Shown here: positions 8,002-16,522 of the stretch, in pieces
How positions within the stretch are numbered: the first letter of the stretch is position 1
Layout of the letters: each line of letters opens with the position of its first letter
Assembly: GCF_006716355.1 (NCBI RefSeq)
Contig: NZ_VFOW01000001.1
Location: 930,001-994,000, forward strand
Direction of reading: 5' to 3'
Origin: Stackebrandtia endophytica
Lineage (GTDB): Bacteria; Actinomycetota; Actinomycetes; Mycobacteriales; Micromonosporaceae
Length of the DNA stretch: 64,000 bases
Program-made: the position numbers and the translations under genes
Notes under the pieces: generated by a model
What the model was told of the DNA's origin: nothing
Database searches by the model: none
Seen by the model: the letters and a program-made list of their open reading frames with translations, nothing else

Positions 8002-9546
8002 ATGACCTGGGACATGACCGAGTACGCGCAGTTGACATTGGACGACATCTATCATCTCAGCGCCGTGGATGCCGATCACGCCTGGGAAATCGATGAGCAA
8101 GCCAACGCCATCGCAGCCTTGAACCGCCGAACCGAAGAGGGACTGGAAAAGCTACGCCAAGCTGGTAACAGCCTCAACGAGGAAGATTGGCAAGGCTTTG
8201 GTGCGGTATTCAAGGGCGCTTCGGCCAGTGTCACTATCCGAACCCAGGCGCGATTGATCGGCTCCGTGGACAAGGGGCACCTGGCGCTAAACGGCCAACC
8301 CGGTGTCTTCTCCAATCTCGCGCAATCGGTGCGGGATAATCATCTCCGCTTGGAGGCACTGCGTACTCAACGTGATGGCTGGCTCGACGAACTGCAGCAC
8401 AACCCGTCCAGCCCGCGAGTGCGCGAAGAGTTCGCCGCCGAAACCGGGGGCTGGGCCAAGGACCACCCGACAGCGTTGAAACAGGCCATTCACGACACTT
8501 ATGATCGGCAGGCGCGCCAGCAGATGCAATTCAGTGCCGATTCCTACCTCAGTCAAGTCGAATCGTTGCCTGCTGTCGCCCCCTATGAAGGCCCGCGTAC
8601 CCCCCGCGCGGGATCAGCTGAAAGCCACGTCGGCGTTTTCACCGAGGAAGCCTCGGTCTCGGGTCCGACCCTGGCATCCGCGCTCCCACCACCCCCGCCT
8701 CCCGGTACCGCGACCACGATCGTGCCGCCGACATCGCCCGCCGGTACGTGGACTCCAGGTATGCCACCGGTGCTGGGCCCCATTCCGGCGACCAGCGAAC
8801 GCTTGTCGCTGCAATTCGGCCCCACCGTAACGACACCGGTGCCACACTCCGGCAGTACGCCGGGACTGGGTACGACTGGATCGGTCGCGGGCGATTACTA
8901 CACGCCCAACCGGGCAACTACCCAGCCCGTGATCGGTGGCCAGATTCGGCCGCCAACGCCATCCCGTCTGCCGATAAGCGCCACCGAGCGCGGGCTATCG
9001 CGCCCGGTCATCGGCGGGCGCACCACCACAACCACAAACGGCAAAAGAGCCTCGCGACCGGTCTTTGGCACAGTGCGTCCTGGTTCCCCAGTATCAAGCA
9101 ACCGCAGTGCACCGGGAGCGAGACGACTCGCCAGCGCGCCACGCCCCGTCATACGCGAATCGCCCCGTCCCGGAACCCGCGCTACCCAATCCACACCGCA
9201 ACCACAGGTCGGCAAGGTCATCCGAGGAAGGACCGAGACCCCACCGCCCGTCGGCGCGCGATTCGCGCACTCCCCACGAATCACGCATGGCGGCTCTGAT
9301 GAGCTGAACCGCCAAGTCATTCGCGGGTCGCGCCCGAAGTCAGACACTGCCGAAGAACCAGTCATGACTGAACCGGCCTCAACACCAGCCATAAACGACA
9401 TCGACTGGCTCACTTCCTTTAACGTGGTGCCACCAGTGATCGGCGGCAAACGCCCCAAACCAGAGCCCTACGACCATGGACCCATCGCGACCGCTTACAA
9501 CCTGGGACATCGGGGCCACGTCGGCGCGGAAACCGACAAACCGTAA
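8002..9546 (+). CDS. ESX-like proline-rich protein with repeated PVIGG motifs, 514 aa
   Basis: The N-terminal ~190 residues are alpha-helical (DADHAWEIDEQANAIAALNR; DEEDWQGF-like segments with an EDWQGFG turn around residues 58-66), like the helical domain of PPE/ESX substrates. The rest is Pro/Thr/Arg-rich and low complexity and contains at least seven copies of a short motif: QPVIGGQ, RPVIGGR, RPVFGT, RPVIRES, GKVIRG, RQVIRG and PPVIGGK. This is a linker or ligand-binding repeat of unknown role. It follows the helical partner gene directly. No catalytic domain is visible. Likely exported or cell-envelope associated; that is inference. Confidence 0.65.
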   Translation: MTWDMTEYAQLTLDDIYHLSAVDADHAWEIDEQANAIAALNRRTEEGLEKLRQAGNSLNEEDWQGFGAVFKGASASVTIRTQARLIGSVDKGHLALNGQPGVFSNLAQSVRDNHLRLEALRTQRDGWLDELQHNPSSPRVREEFAAETGGWAKDHPTALKQAIHDTYDRQARQQMQFSADSYLSQVESLPAVAPYEGPRTPRAGSAESHVGVFTEEASVSGPTLASALPPPPPPGTATTIVPPTSPAGTWTPGMPPVLGPIPATSERLSLQFGPTVTTPVPHSGSTPGLGTTGSVAGDYYTPNRATTQPVIGGQIRPPTPSRLPISATERGLSRPVIGGRTTTTTNGKRASRPVFGTVRPGSPVSSNRSAPGARRLASAPRPVIRESPRPGTRATQSTPQPQVGKVIRGRTETPPPVGARFAHSPRITHGGSDELNRQVIRGSRPKSDTAEEPVMTEPASTPAINDIDWLTSFNVVPPVIGGKRPKPEPYDHGPIATAYNLGHRGHVGAETDKP

Positions 9547-9623
9547 ATACGATGCATCGGTTGGAAGACCGGACTCAATACCCGGCTCCGCGTCAACAAT
9601 CGGACCCGGTGCGATGATGACTG

Positions 9624-10385
9624 TCACCCTCCGATGGCGGGTACTACCAGTGGAGTGCTGTCGTTGCCGAAGTAGAGCTGAAAGGCGTTGCCGATCGCGG
9701 TATTGATCTGTTCCTTATCCTTGACCGCACCATCGCTTGCAGTTTGCAAACTGTCGAAGGTCTTCGCCAACACGTCGAATGGGGTAGGGGCATTCAGACC
9801 CGTAACCCAACTGCCGATGATTCCACCGATACCTACGAGCGGGCCACCCGCCAAGGACTTGATGATCTCAGCCAACCGTTCACGTTTGGCCCCTTCTCGT
9901 TGGTTCCCTGCATTGCCAAGCTCTTCGAGCGTGACGTTCAGAATGTCCAGCACGTGTTCATGCATGGCAGCAGTGTGCACGCCTTGGATCTCGATGAGGT
10001 CCCTCGCCGCCACTGCGCACTCTTGCTGATATTGCAATGCATTCTCGACCTCGCTCATGAAGTCGCCGAACTCCGAGGCAGTGGGGCCCTTCCAATCGCG
10101 GACGGCCTCGCGGATTTTCTCAACGGGGGTGGCGAACTCGTCATCGGAGTTGGGACGCAGATTCAAGTCGACAGCTGCCTGCAGATCCGCGGCAACCCTG
10201 TCGGCGATGGCAGGTTCGGCGCCATCAAAATGAGCCACCCAAGCCCGCAAATTCTCTGCAGACAGCAGGGCCGCTAGAACCACGTCGTCCGAGGCCGCCC
10301 ACTGCTCCTCCGCATATTCCAGGCACGCCTCCTTGATCTGCTTGATTTTTGTGTTGGCGCTGGCAGCGAACTCGCTTGTGGTCAT
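9624..10385 (-). CDS. hypothetical ESX-cassette protein, 253 aa
   Basis: Last gene of a three-gene minus-strand operon (11264 to 9624). The protein is mostly helical and acidic, with a glycine-rich hydrophobic stretch near residues 185-205 (LAGGPLVGIGGIIGSWVTG) that could be a membrane-interacting segment or hairpin turn. It starts with an ATG overlapping the upstream stop by four bases. No motif identifies an activity. Converges with the proline-rich gene ending at 9546, so the two operons form one ESX-like cassette. Confidence 0.65.
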   Translation of the reverse strand: MTTSEFAASANTKIKQIKEACLEYAEEQWAASDDVVLAALLSAENLRAWVAHFDGAEPAIADRVAADLQAAVDLNLRPNSDDEFATPVEKIREAVRDWKGPTASEFGDFMSEVENALQYQQECAVAARDLIEIQGVHTAAMHEHVLDILNVTLEELGNAGNQREGAKRERLAEIIKSLAGGPLVGIGGIIGSWVTGLNAPTPFDVLAKTFDSLQTASDGAVKDKEQINTAIGNAFQLYFGNDSTPLVVPAIGG

Positions 10386-10720
10386 TTGACATCACCGACC
10401 TGGTCAACGGAGTTGAGCAGAGAAACCGCGTTGGCATCGTCGCTCAATTCGACAGCATCAGCGAACTCACCCAAAACGACCGCCGCAGCGTCGATACGAG
10501 CGGCACTCTTAGTCAACGCATCCATGAGGGCTTCCACTAGGGCGCCCCAATCTTCGTTGTTCTGCTTGTCCATGGGGTTGGCGAACGCACGGTCGGCCAT
10601 GCCAAGCACGGTCTGGATCGCGGATGTTCCATCCGTCATGTTGGTTGAGATCTCAGGCAGATGTTCTGTGGCAACGTGCCGCACAGTGTGGAGATCTATG
10701 GAAAAAGAGTCGTCAGCCAC
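10382..10720 (-). CDS. WXG100-like small helical protein, 112 aa
   Basis: I choose the GTG at 10720 (VADDSFSIDLHTV) because GGGAGG lies five to six bases upstream; the longer frame to 10840 lies inside the upstream gene. Two long helices are separated near residues 55-62 by NNEDWGALVEAL, whose DWG turn resembles the WxG of ESAT-6/CFP-10 proteins. Size and secondary structure match ESX substrates. Overlaps both neighbours by a few bases, so it is translated with them. Confidence 0.6.
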   Translation of the reverse strand: MADDSFSIDLHTVRHVATEHLPEISTNMTDGTSAIQTVLGMADRAFANPMDKQNNEDWGALVEALMDALTKSAARIDAAAVVLGEFADAVELSDDANAVSLLNSVDQVGDVK

Positions 10721-11264
10721 TGTGACCTCCCGATGTGTTGTCCCCGCCGTCAAGTGATGTGGGGTCGTCCTCAGCATCGCGGTACGCCTGCACCAGATAT
10801 CGTCCCTGCTTCGCCAAGAGGGCCGCCAAGGCCGCCGCAATGTCGCTGGCGGTCACCTCAGGGCCGTAATGGGCCAGGCTGCGACGACGAATCGTCAACG
10901 TGACCTCGTAACGGCCCACCAACGCGACCTCCGCCAAACCGCGAGGTGATTCAACCGTTGCCGAAAAGCTCTCAGCAAAACCACTCAGGTGCTGACGCCA
11001 TTGTGTCACCACGGTGGAATCCTGCGACGACATGGCTTCGGTCCACTCGTCGTATGCCTTGCTACTCACTTGGTGCCTGGCCCGCAAACCCGCGCTTACC
11101 GCAGCCGCTATCTGGCCTGCCAGGGACGTTTCGGAATGACTTCGATAACCCCTGGAGTCAAAGGTCAACTGAGGCCCCGACTTCATAGTGAGTTGGACGT
11201 GAACGCTGCTATCCGGAGAGCGCGTCTTCACACTCAGTTCACCAAGGTTTGCGATATTCGACAT
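10713..11264 (-). CDS. YbaB/EbfC-like protein, 183 aa
   Basis: First gene of the minus-strand operon. The opening strands and helix (LSVKTRSPDSSVHVQLTMKS, then LAGQIAAAVSAGLRARHQ) recall the YbaB/EbfC fold, actinobacterial versions of which commonly sit in ESX-type gene clusters. The C-terminal ~60 residues contain a second helical region and a Gly/Asp-rich tail. The ATG at 11264 has AGGAGG about 16 bases upstream, slightly far. Function is unknown; YbaB proteins bind DNA but the ESX-linked type is uncharacterised. Confidence 0.55.
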   Translation of the reverse strand: MSNIANLGELSVKTRSPDSSVHVQLTMKSGPQLTFDSRGYRSHSETSLAGQIAAAVSAGLRARHQVSSKAYDEWTEAMSSQDSTVVTQWRQHLSGFAESFSATVESPRGLAEVALVGRYEVTLTIRRRSLAHYGPEVTASDIAAALAALLAKQGRYLVQAYRDAEDDPTSLDGGDNTSGGHSG

Positions 11265-11538
11265 GGCTTCGGGGCTTCAACCTCCTATGGGACAGCAAAA
11301 CCACGACCGATTCCGCTGCTTCGACTCCATTATGAAGCAGACCGCCAAACGGCGACATCCGAACCATTCGGCACCCTTCAGACACCGAATGCACGCAAGG
11401 CAGCACTATCGGTTGTGGACTGAGGACCAGCGGCGTGACGCCGAGGTCCCTCGGGTTCAATTGCGCGAAGGTCACCACGCCGCCGTTCGATCCTCAGGTC
11501 GATGACCTGGCGGTGGTGTCGGTGCGGATGGTGAGGGC
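11265..11538. other. intergenic, no gene recognised
   Basis: It contains the divergent upstream region of the minus-strand operon and leads into the decayed LanC frame. No hairpin or repeat stands out. Confidence 0.35.
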
Positions 11539-11926
11539 AAGGGTGTAGTCGGCTTCGGAGCGGGTATTCCCCGTGCCCTGCAACTCGCCGCCATCGCCAC
11601 CGGCGACACCACAGCGCGACGACTCGCCGAAAGCGCCGCCATCTTCGCCATCGCTGACGGACACAGCCTCAACCAACTCACCGAACCCGGGTTGCGCCAC
11701 GGCCGGGCCGGAACCTACCCGGCCGCAGGCACATCGCCCGCGATATGAACGACCGTCAGCTCACCGAGCTTCTACCGAACCTCGCCCGCACAGTGACTAC
11801 CAGCCACCTCCTCACGCGGACCGAAGCCTGCTTGACGGAACCGCAGGAGTCGCCCTCGCCGCCCATCAAGTGCTCACCGGCACCAGAAGCAACACCGGAT
11901 GGGAACAATGCCTGCACCTCAACTGA
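11539..11926 (+). pseudogene. decayed lanthionine synthetase C (LanC)-like fragment
   Basis: Three reading frames together spell the C-terminal third of a LanC cyclase: GIPRALQLAAIATGDTTARR, then LTEPGLRHGRAG in one frame to a stop near 11748; LTELLPNLARTV in the next frame; and SLLDGTAGVALAAHQVLTG ending GWEQCLHLN in a third. In functional LanC enzymes these positions read WCYGTPGxARALQLA, LCHGWAG and GLLEGAAGVALAL. The zinc ligands are gone: the Cys before the G-x-P-R turn is absent and the CH pair reads RH. At least two frameshifts plus lost ligands make this a pseudogene. Only the 3' part remains. Confidence 0.65.
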
Positions 11927-12180
11927 ACACCGCCGCCATCATCGACGCCGTCAACAGAGTCATCGCCGGTAACGATCTCGCCGACGTGGCCAGCCAGACA
12001 GGGATCGCCCTCACCACGATTCTCGATGCCACCCAGACCTATCACGACGCCGGAATCGACGCACTCCGCAACCCCACCGGTCAGCAGACCTGGCACCATG
12101 CACACATCAAATTCACCAACGGGGACAGCGCCGTCGCGATCACCGCCGAGAGGAAACGCCCCGAGGCTGAATCGACTATG
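11908..12180 (+). pseudogene. fragment of thiopeptide-type bacteriocin biosynthesis domain
   Basis: From the ATG at 11908 the frame reads NTAAIIDAVNRVIAGNDLAD, then ILDATQTYHDAGIDAL and TWHHAHIKFTNGDSAV. This matches the N-terminal pattern of stand-alone thiopeptide-type / lantibiotic dehydratase C-terminal domain proteins (helix, Y-x-x-A-G-x-x-A-L, then W-x-Q-x-x-x-x-F). Homology stops about 60-90 residues in, where the frame runs into the antisense of the LysM/BTAD gene, so >150 residues are missing. It overlaps the LanC remnant end, the order seen in class I RiPP clusters. Confidence 0.5.
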
Positions 12181-12212
12181 CGAAGAAGGGGTCGCCACAC
12201 GGTGGCGGTAGA

Positions 12213-14555
12213 TCAGGAAACATCCACATTGGCGGACGCGCCAAATTCGAGGCGTTCCCGGACCGCCAACGCCCAAGACGTGTCGTCGCTGATACTGGTT
12301 GCGAACGGCTCTCTGCCGAGCTCTTGGGCGACGGCAAGATGTTCTGCTCGCTGGGTCTCGGTGGTGGCCTCGTTGGCGGCGGTGAGGTGGTGGTTCAGGT
12401 CGTTGATGTCGGTAGCGATGTGGTCGGTGTCGAGTCGGTAGGTGCGGTGGTCGGGGTCGTAGACGATGAACGCTGCGTCATCCAAGCCGGTTGCCTTTCG
12501 CAAGAGGGTTCGGGTGGTCGAGATGGTGACGTTGAGCGAATTCGCGGCTTTGCGGATGGTCATGTCGCCGACGATGTGTTCCATGAGTTCGTCGGTGGTG
12601 GCTCCGTCGGGGTGTGCGGCGAGGTAGGCGAGCAGGTGTTTCCCTCGCTGCCGGATCCCGGTGACGGTTTCTCCATGGTGTGTGACGGTGATCCGGCCGA
12701 AGACCTGTAGGCGCACTGGTTTCTCCTGACGGGCAACGGCTTCAGATCGTTGTGGCTGGGCAGGTTCGGGTTCGGGTTCGGGTTCGGGTTCGGGTTCGGG
12801 TTCGGGTTCGGGTTCGGGTTCGGGTTCGGGTTCGGGTTCGGGTTCGGGTTCGGGTTCGGGTTCGGGTTCGGGTTCAGGCGATTGTGGTCTGGCAGCTTGG
12901 GTCGGTGCGGTTGTTTGGCGGTCGCCAGCAGGGGCAAGTTCTGGTTCTTCGTCGGGTTCGACGATTGTGGTGGTGGTGGTGTCGGCGTGGGTTGCGGCGG
13001 TGGTTTGGGTGAGGGTGTCGAGTGTGGATAGGAATGTGTCGATGTCGAGGTGGAAGGTGTGGTCGATGTCGGGGTGGTTGGTGGTGGCGTCACGGTTGAT
13101 GTGGATGGTGGATGGCGCCCAGTCGCCGAAGATGATGCCGCCGATACCGAGGTTGGCGCCTTGATCGAGTAGTTCGCGCCAGGCATCGTGGTCGGTGCTG
13201 GTGGGGGCGATGACGGCGATGACGGGCGGCTCGGTGACGCCGGTTTCGGTGCGGTGGTTGATTTCGCGTTCGATGGCGGTGCGGATGCCGTCGTGGTGGT
13301 CGGTGGTGATGAGTCGGTCGATCCAGGCGACGGGTTCGCCTTCGGCGAGCCGGTTGAGGATCGCGGTGGTGATGATGATGTTGGGTTCGCTGTCGGTGTG
13401 CTCTCCGGTGACGAGTGCGGTGGCGATGAGGGCGCGGACGCTTGAGGCTGCTCCCGGCCCGGTCAGTCCCAGCCCGCCTGCCGCGAGGTCGAGCACCGGG
13501 ACAGGTTGATCGTCGGCGTCGACTCCGATGGGGAGAGGTTGTTCATTCTGCGATTCGTCCATCACGAACTCGTCGTTATTGGCGAGGGCTTCTAGGGCGG
13601 CGAGTTTCCCGGAAAGGCTGATCGTTGCGGGACTGTTCGTTGTGATGAGTCGGGTTCGAGTGGTGCGGACTAGGCGGATGAGACCGGCGATGAACAGGGC
13701 GGCGATGAGGCTTCCTCCGATCCATATCCCGGTGTGACTGGCCTGTGTGGTCTTCGACTGTTCGGTTTCGGTTGAGGGGTTGTCGGGTCGCGGTGGTGGT
13801 GCGTGTTGTTGGAAGTCGTCGTTTGGTGGGCTGCTGAGTTCGGGGGCCGGCTCTGGTTCGGGCTCGGGTTGTGGTTCGGGTTCGTTCTGGGTGGGGATGT
13901 CGAGTTGCCATCCGGGGTGGATGAGGTCGGGGTCGGTGAGTCGGCCGCCGTCGGTCTGGACTCGGTTTTCGTTGGTGTCGTATATGTCGGGCCATTGGTG
14001 GGGGTCGTCGAGGCGGGTGGCGGCGATGTCCCAGAGTGTGTCTCCCGCTTGGACGGTGTGAACGGAAACTGCTGCCTCGGCTGCGGTCTCGCGTGTCGAT
14101 GGGGGGTCTGGTTGTTCTGGTGATGGCAGCGACGGGACGACGGCGGTGGCGACGGTCGGGTTGGGTTCGACGGTGGACATGGTGGTGTGGGCGGGGACGG
14201 CGGCGGTGGCGATCGCCCCGACGAGGGCGGCGACGACCCACCGCATCGGCCCCTTTGCTGCGGTGACTTCGGTGTCGGTGTCGTGGGTTTGTCCGGTGTG
14301 GTGGGCGCGGATCTGCCGGGTGATGGCGGTGGCGAGGTCGCGCATGAACCACAACCACGTCAACCAACCCAACAGAGCCAGCAGGTTCATCAGCACGGTC
14401 GAGGTGAACGGCCGGGTGAGGAAGCGGCTGATTTCGTCGAGGTTGGGTATGTGGTCGGGTAGCGGCCACCCGGCGACGGTGATGAGCAGCCATGGAATAC
14501 CGGCCACGACGGCGACGAGAATGAGTGCGGCGGTGGTGGCGCGTATCCAGCGCAT
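12213..14555 (-). CDS. membrane LysM / BTAD-type regulator, 780 aa, probably 3'-truncated
   Basis: Three to four membrane spans (about residues 7-31, 57-75, 104-122, 273-294), an extracellular LysM domain ([17 protein letters not shown] to about 222), a Pro/Glu-rich region including an uninterrupted (Glu-Pro) run at about 560-597, then a winged-helix DNA-binding domain of the Trans_reg_C/BTAD type ([35 protein letters not shown]). The BTAD tetratricopeptide part is cut after ~30 residues, shorter than in related proteins, and the stop lies where the RiPP remnant begins. Actinobacterial relatives occur next to Tad-like pilus genes, as here; start overlaps the upstream stop as TGATG. Confidence 0.8.
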   Translation of the reverse strand: MRWIRATTAALILVAVVAGIPWLLITVAGWPLPDHIPNLDEISRFLTRPFTSTVLMNLLALLGWLTWLWFMRDLATAITRQIRAHHTGQTHDTDTEVTAAKGPMRWVVAALVGAIATAAVPAHTTMSTVEPNPTVATAVVPSLPSPEQPDPPSTRETAAEAAVSVHTVQAGDTLWDIAATRLDDPHQWPDIYDTNENRVQTDGGRLTDPDLIHPGWQLDIPTQNEPEPQPEPEPEPAPELSSPPNDDFQQHAPPPRPDNPSTETEQSKTTQASHTGIWIGGSLIAALFIAGLIRLVRTTRTRLITTNSPATISLSGKLAALEALANNDEFVMDESQNEQPLPIGVDADDQPVPVLDLAAGGLGLTGPGAASSVRALIATALVTGEHTDSEPNIIITTAILNRLAEGEPVAWIDRLITTDHHDGIRTAIEREINHRTETGVTEPPVIAVIAPTSTDHDAWRELLDQGANLGIGGIIFGDWAPSTIHINRDATTNHPDIDHTFHLDIDTFLSTLDTLTQTTAATHADTTTTTIVEPDEEPELAPAGDRQTTAPTQAARPQSPEPEPEPEPEPEPEPEPEPEPEPEPEPEPEPEPEPEPEPAQPQRSEAVARQEKPVRLQVFGRITVTHHGETVTGIRQRGKHLLAYLAAHPDGATTDELMEHIVGDMTIRKAANSLNVTISTTRTLLRKATGLDDAAFIVYDPDHRTYRLDTDHIATDINDLNHHLTAANEATTETQRAEHLAVAQELGREPFATSISDDTSWALAVRERLEFGASANVDVS
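12763..12876. repeat. GGTTCG hexamer tandem repeat (about 19 units)
   Basis: Eighteen exact GGTTCG units run from 12763 to 12870, followed by the variant GGTTCA. On the coding (minus) strand they encode alternating Glu-Pro residues in the LysM/BTAD protein. Length is likely to vary by slippage without frameshift because the unit is six bases. Confidence 0.95.
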
Positions 14556-14974
14556 CAGGTCTCCTCACCATGGTGGACGGTCGCGGTGGCGGTGCTGGTG
14601 CCGGTGATGGGTCCGACGCCGATGATCGACAGCAGTTGCGGACTGGTTTCGACGGTGACGGTCACGGTGATGGATTCGGGTGTGGCGGTGGCGGTGCCGG
14701 TAAGTCCGTTGCTGGTGATCCAGGCCAGGGCGGCGGTTTCGGCGGCGGCGGGGTCTATGCGTGGCTGGGTGCCGTCGGTGCGGTAGTCGGTGAGGTCGAG
14801 TTGGTTGACTCCGGCGCGTGCGGCGGCTTGGGCGATGGTGGCGGCTTCGGTGCGGTCGGACAGGGCGCGTCCGGCATCCCAGACCAGTCCGACGACGGCG
14901 ATGAGGGCGATGGCGAGCACGACGATGAACGGCGCGGCATAACCGGCATCGCGGTGGGTATGGGTTGGGGTCAT
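14555..14974 (-). CDS. TadG/TadE-like Flp pilus-assembly protein, 139 aa
   Basis: The start is the ATG at 14974 ([11 protein letters not shown]), which overlaps the upstream stop as ATGA and has a GGAG site just before. An N-terminal charged segment precedes one hydrophobic span ([25 protein letters not shown], residues ~13-36) with the typical TadG pattern of a G-x-A-A-P-F start and an Asp-Ala-Gly at its end, followed by a secreted beta-rich domain. It belongs to the Tad-like operon running from 16520 to 12213. Confidence 0.75.
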   Translation of the reverse strand: MTPTHTHRDAGYAAPFIVVLAIALIAVVGLVWDAGRALSDRTEAATIAQAAARAGVNQLDLTDYRTDGTQPRIDPAAAETAALAWITSNGLTGTATATPESITVTVTVETSPQLLSIIGVGPITGTSTATATVHHGEET

Positions 14975-15378
14975 AGTCGGCTCCGCCAGGTGTCGATGGG
15001 CGCTGACGCGGAGGCGGTGACGGTGTAGGTCCCCCACGGCACATACGCCAGATCAGCGAGGGGGACGGTGCAGGTCACCGTGACCGTCACGGTCGACCCG
15101 ACGGCGAGGTTCCCGTCAACCGTCGATTTCAATTGGTCACAGTGGATGTTGTCGGCGAGGGTGGCGGTCGCAGCGGCAGTGGCGTCGGTGTGGGCGGTGC
15201 TGTTGGTGCGGGCGAGCGACGCGGCACGCGCGGCGGCATGGGCTGAGGCGTTGACATCGAGTTGCATCCCGACGATCCGCGCGCACGCCACGGCGACCAT
15301 GACCAACAGAATCAACACAGGCGCTATGACGATGGCCTGGATGGTCGCCGAACCGTCGTCACGTGGCCGCCGGTTCAT
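14971..15378 (-). CDS. TadE-like pilus-assembly protein, 135 aa
   Basis: Starts at 15378 (MNRRPRDDGSATIQ) overlapping the upstream stop. Residues ~10-35 (ATIQAIVIAPVLILLVMVAV) form a single membrane span preceded by a short polar leader, the TadE-type signal anchor; the remaining Ala/Thr-rich part (RIVGMQLDVNASAHAAARAA) is the usual extended helix following the span. Second of three paralogous TadE/G-like genes in the operon. Confidence 0.75.
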   Translation of the reverse strand: MNRRPRDDGSATIQAIVIAPVLILLVMVAVACARIVGMQLDVNASAHAAARAASLARTNSTAHTDATAAATATLADNIHCDQLKSTVDGNLAVGSTVTVTVTCTVPLADLAYVPWGTYTVTASASAPIDTWRSRL

Positions 15379-15752
15379 GGTGTCTCCGGTGTGGTGAGTC
15401 GCTCGACGGGTGCGGTGACTTCGGCTCGCACGGTCCATCCCATGCCGGGGACGACTTCGAGCGCGGTCCCGGTGACGGTCACGGTCACCTGGGTGTCGGT
15501 GCGGGTGACCGTGACCTCGTGTCCGGTGAGTGCGCCGCCGATGTCGGCGAGCATGGCCTCGCCGGCGGTTTGCCCGTCGGCGCTGGTGGCGGTGTAGGCG
15601 CGGGCGGCTTCGGCGGCGGCGTGCGCGGCGGAGCGTGCGACGTTACCGGCATGCCCCCACACCCCGGCGTGGATGATCAGCGCCACCAACAGAAGTAGGA
15701 CAGGTGTGATGATGACGGCGTCGACCGTCCCCGAACCAGCATCCAGCGGCAC
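15375..15752 (-). CDS. TadE-like pilus-assembly protein, 125 aa
   Basis: The GTG at 15752 follows the preceding stop after two bases (TAGGGGTG), so translation is probably by reinitiation. The N terminus VPLDAGSGTVDAVIITPV gives a short leader with Gly before Thr-Val-Asp, then a hydrophobic span (VLLLLVALIIHAGVW), then the Ala-rich helix typical of TadE-like proteins. Third of three related minor-pilin-like genes. The frame upstream of 15752 lies within the next gene and is not real coding. Confidence 0.7.
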   Translation of the reverse strand: MPLDAGSGTVDAVIITPVLLLLVALIIHAGVWGHAGNVARSAAHAAAEAARAYTATSADGQTAGEAMLADIGGALTGHEVTVTRTDTQVTVTVTGTALEVVPGMGWTVRAEVTAPVERLTTPETP

Positions 15753-15754
15753 CC

Positions 15755-15934
15755 CTAGAGGCTGATGCCGTTGACGGCTTCGATGATGACGGCGACGAGG
15801 ATCCCCGCCGCCACGACGGCTCCAGCGGCCAACAGTGCCGTCCACAACACGTCGGATGAGACTTCCCCGGCGTCGCCGCCAGCACGTACGGCCTTCCACT
15901 GGTCGGCAAGAGCCTGCTTCAACGTTGTCCACAT
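15755..15934 (-). CDS. Flp pilin-like small membrane protein, 59 aa
   Basis: A 59-codon gene from the ATG at 15934 with GAGGGGG seven bases upstream. It encodes MWTTLKQALADQWKAVRAGG, a polar stretch, then a hydrophobic C-terminal span (TALLAAGAVVAAGILVAVII) ending EAVNGISL. Size, hydrophobic helix and position directly upstream of TadE-like genes fit a major pilin or small Tad component of this actinobacterial type. A consensus prepilin G/E cleavage site is not obvious (GGDAGE is the nearest), so a membrane scaffold role is possible. Confidence 0.65.
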   Translation of the reverse strand: MWTTLKQALADQWKAVRAGGDAGEVSSDVLWTALLAAGAVVAAGILVAVIIEAVNGISL

Positions 15935-15962
15935 CGTTCCCCCTCGTTGGTTGTCGTGGTGG

Positions 15963-16520
15963 CTATTGGAGTCCTTGTTGGATAGTCATGAGTGCGGGAT
16001 ATCCGAGGAGGAGCAGGAAGGTGATGGCCATGCCGACGACGGGCATGCCCATGCGTTCGGTGGCCGCGCGGGCGGTGGCGGCGACGGCGGCAAGGCGTCC
16101 GGCGCGCAGGGTCTGGGCGCGGGCGGTGAGGGAGGCACGGACGCGTGCGCCTTCGGTCCCCGCGAGCCCGATCGTGGCGGCCAGCTGTTCGTACTCGGAG
16201 ACGCCGATGCGACGTCCGAGGTCGGACAGGGCTTCCCACGGGTTCTGCCGGGTCAGGTGGGCGGTGTGGAGGGCGCGTTGGATCTGGGCGAACCGCGGCC
16301 CGGAGCCCGCGCGAGCGGCTTGGTTGAGTGCCTGGTCGATGCCGGCGGCACCGGAGACGGCGATCGCCACCAGGTCGAGGTAAATGGCCAGAGCGTCACG
16401 GTATTCGTCGCGGGCACGTTCAGCTCGCGTGTGGAGCGCTGCCGCAGGGGCGAGGAACCCGATGAGTCCGCCAAAGAGGCCGAGCCAGATCGGAACGATC
16501 CAGCCGCCCGAAACCGTGGC
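15963..16520 (-). pseudogene. TadC-like (type II secretion F) protein, 5'-truncated
   Basis: About 185 residues match the C-terminal two thirds of actinobacterial TadC/T2SS-F proteins: a span (WIVPIWLGLFGGLIGFLAPA), RDEYRDALAIYLDLVAIAV, then LAATIGLAGTEGARVRASL and a last span (GMAITFLLLLGYPALM). Relatives have a further ~100-130 residues before this, including an extra membrane span. Homology stops at about 16510, where the divergent conjugation gene begins, with no start codon or ribosome site. The TadB half, the TadA ATPase and the N terminus are missing, so the pilus motor is not complete here. Confidence 0.6.
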
Positions 16521-16522
16521 CG

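Noticed and set aside
12750-13031. Plus-strand frame rich in alternating Phe-Gly or Val-Arg
   Set aside because: Antisense translation of the GGTTCG repeat inside the LysM/BTAD gene.
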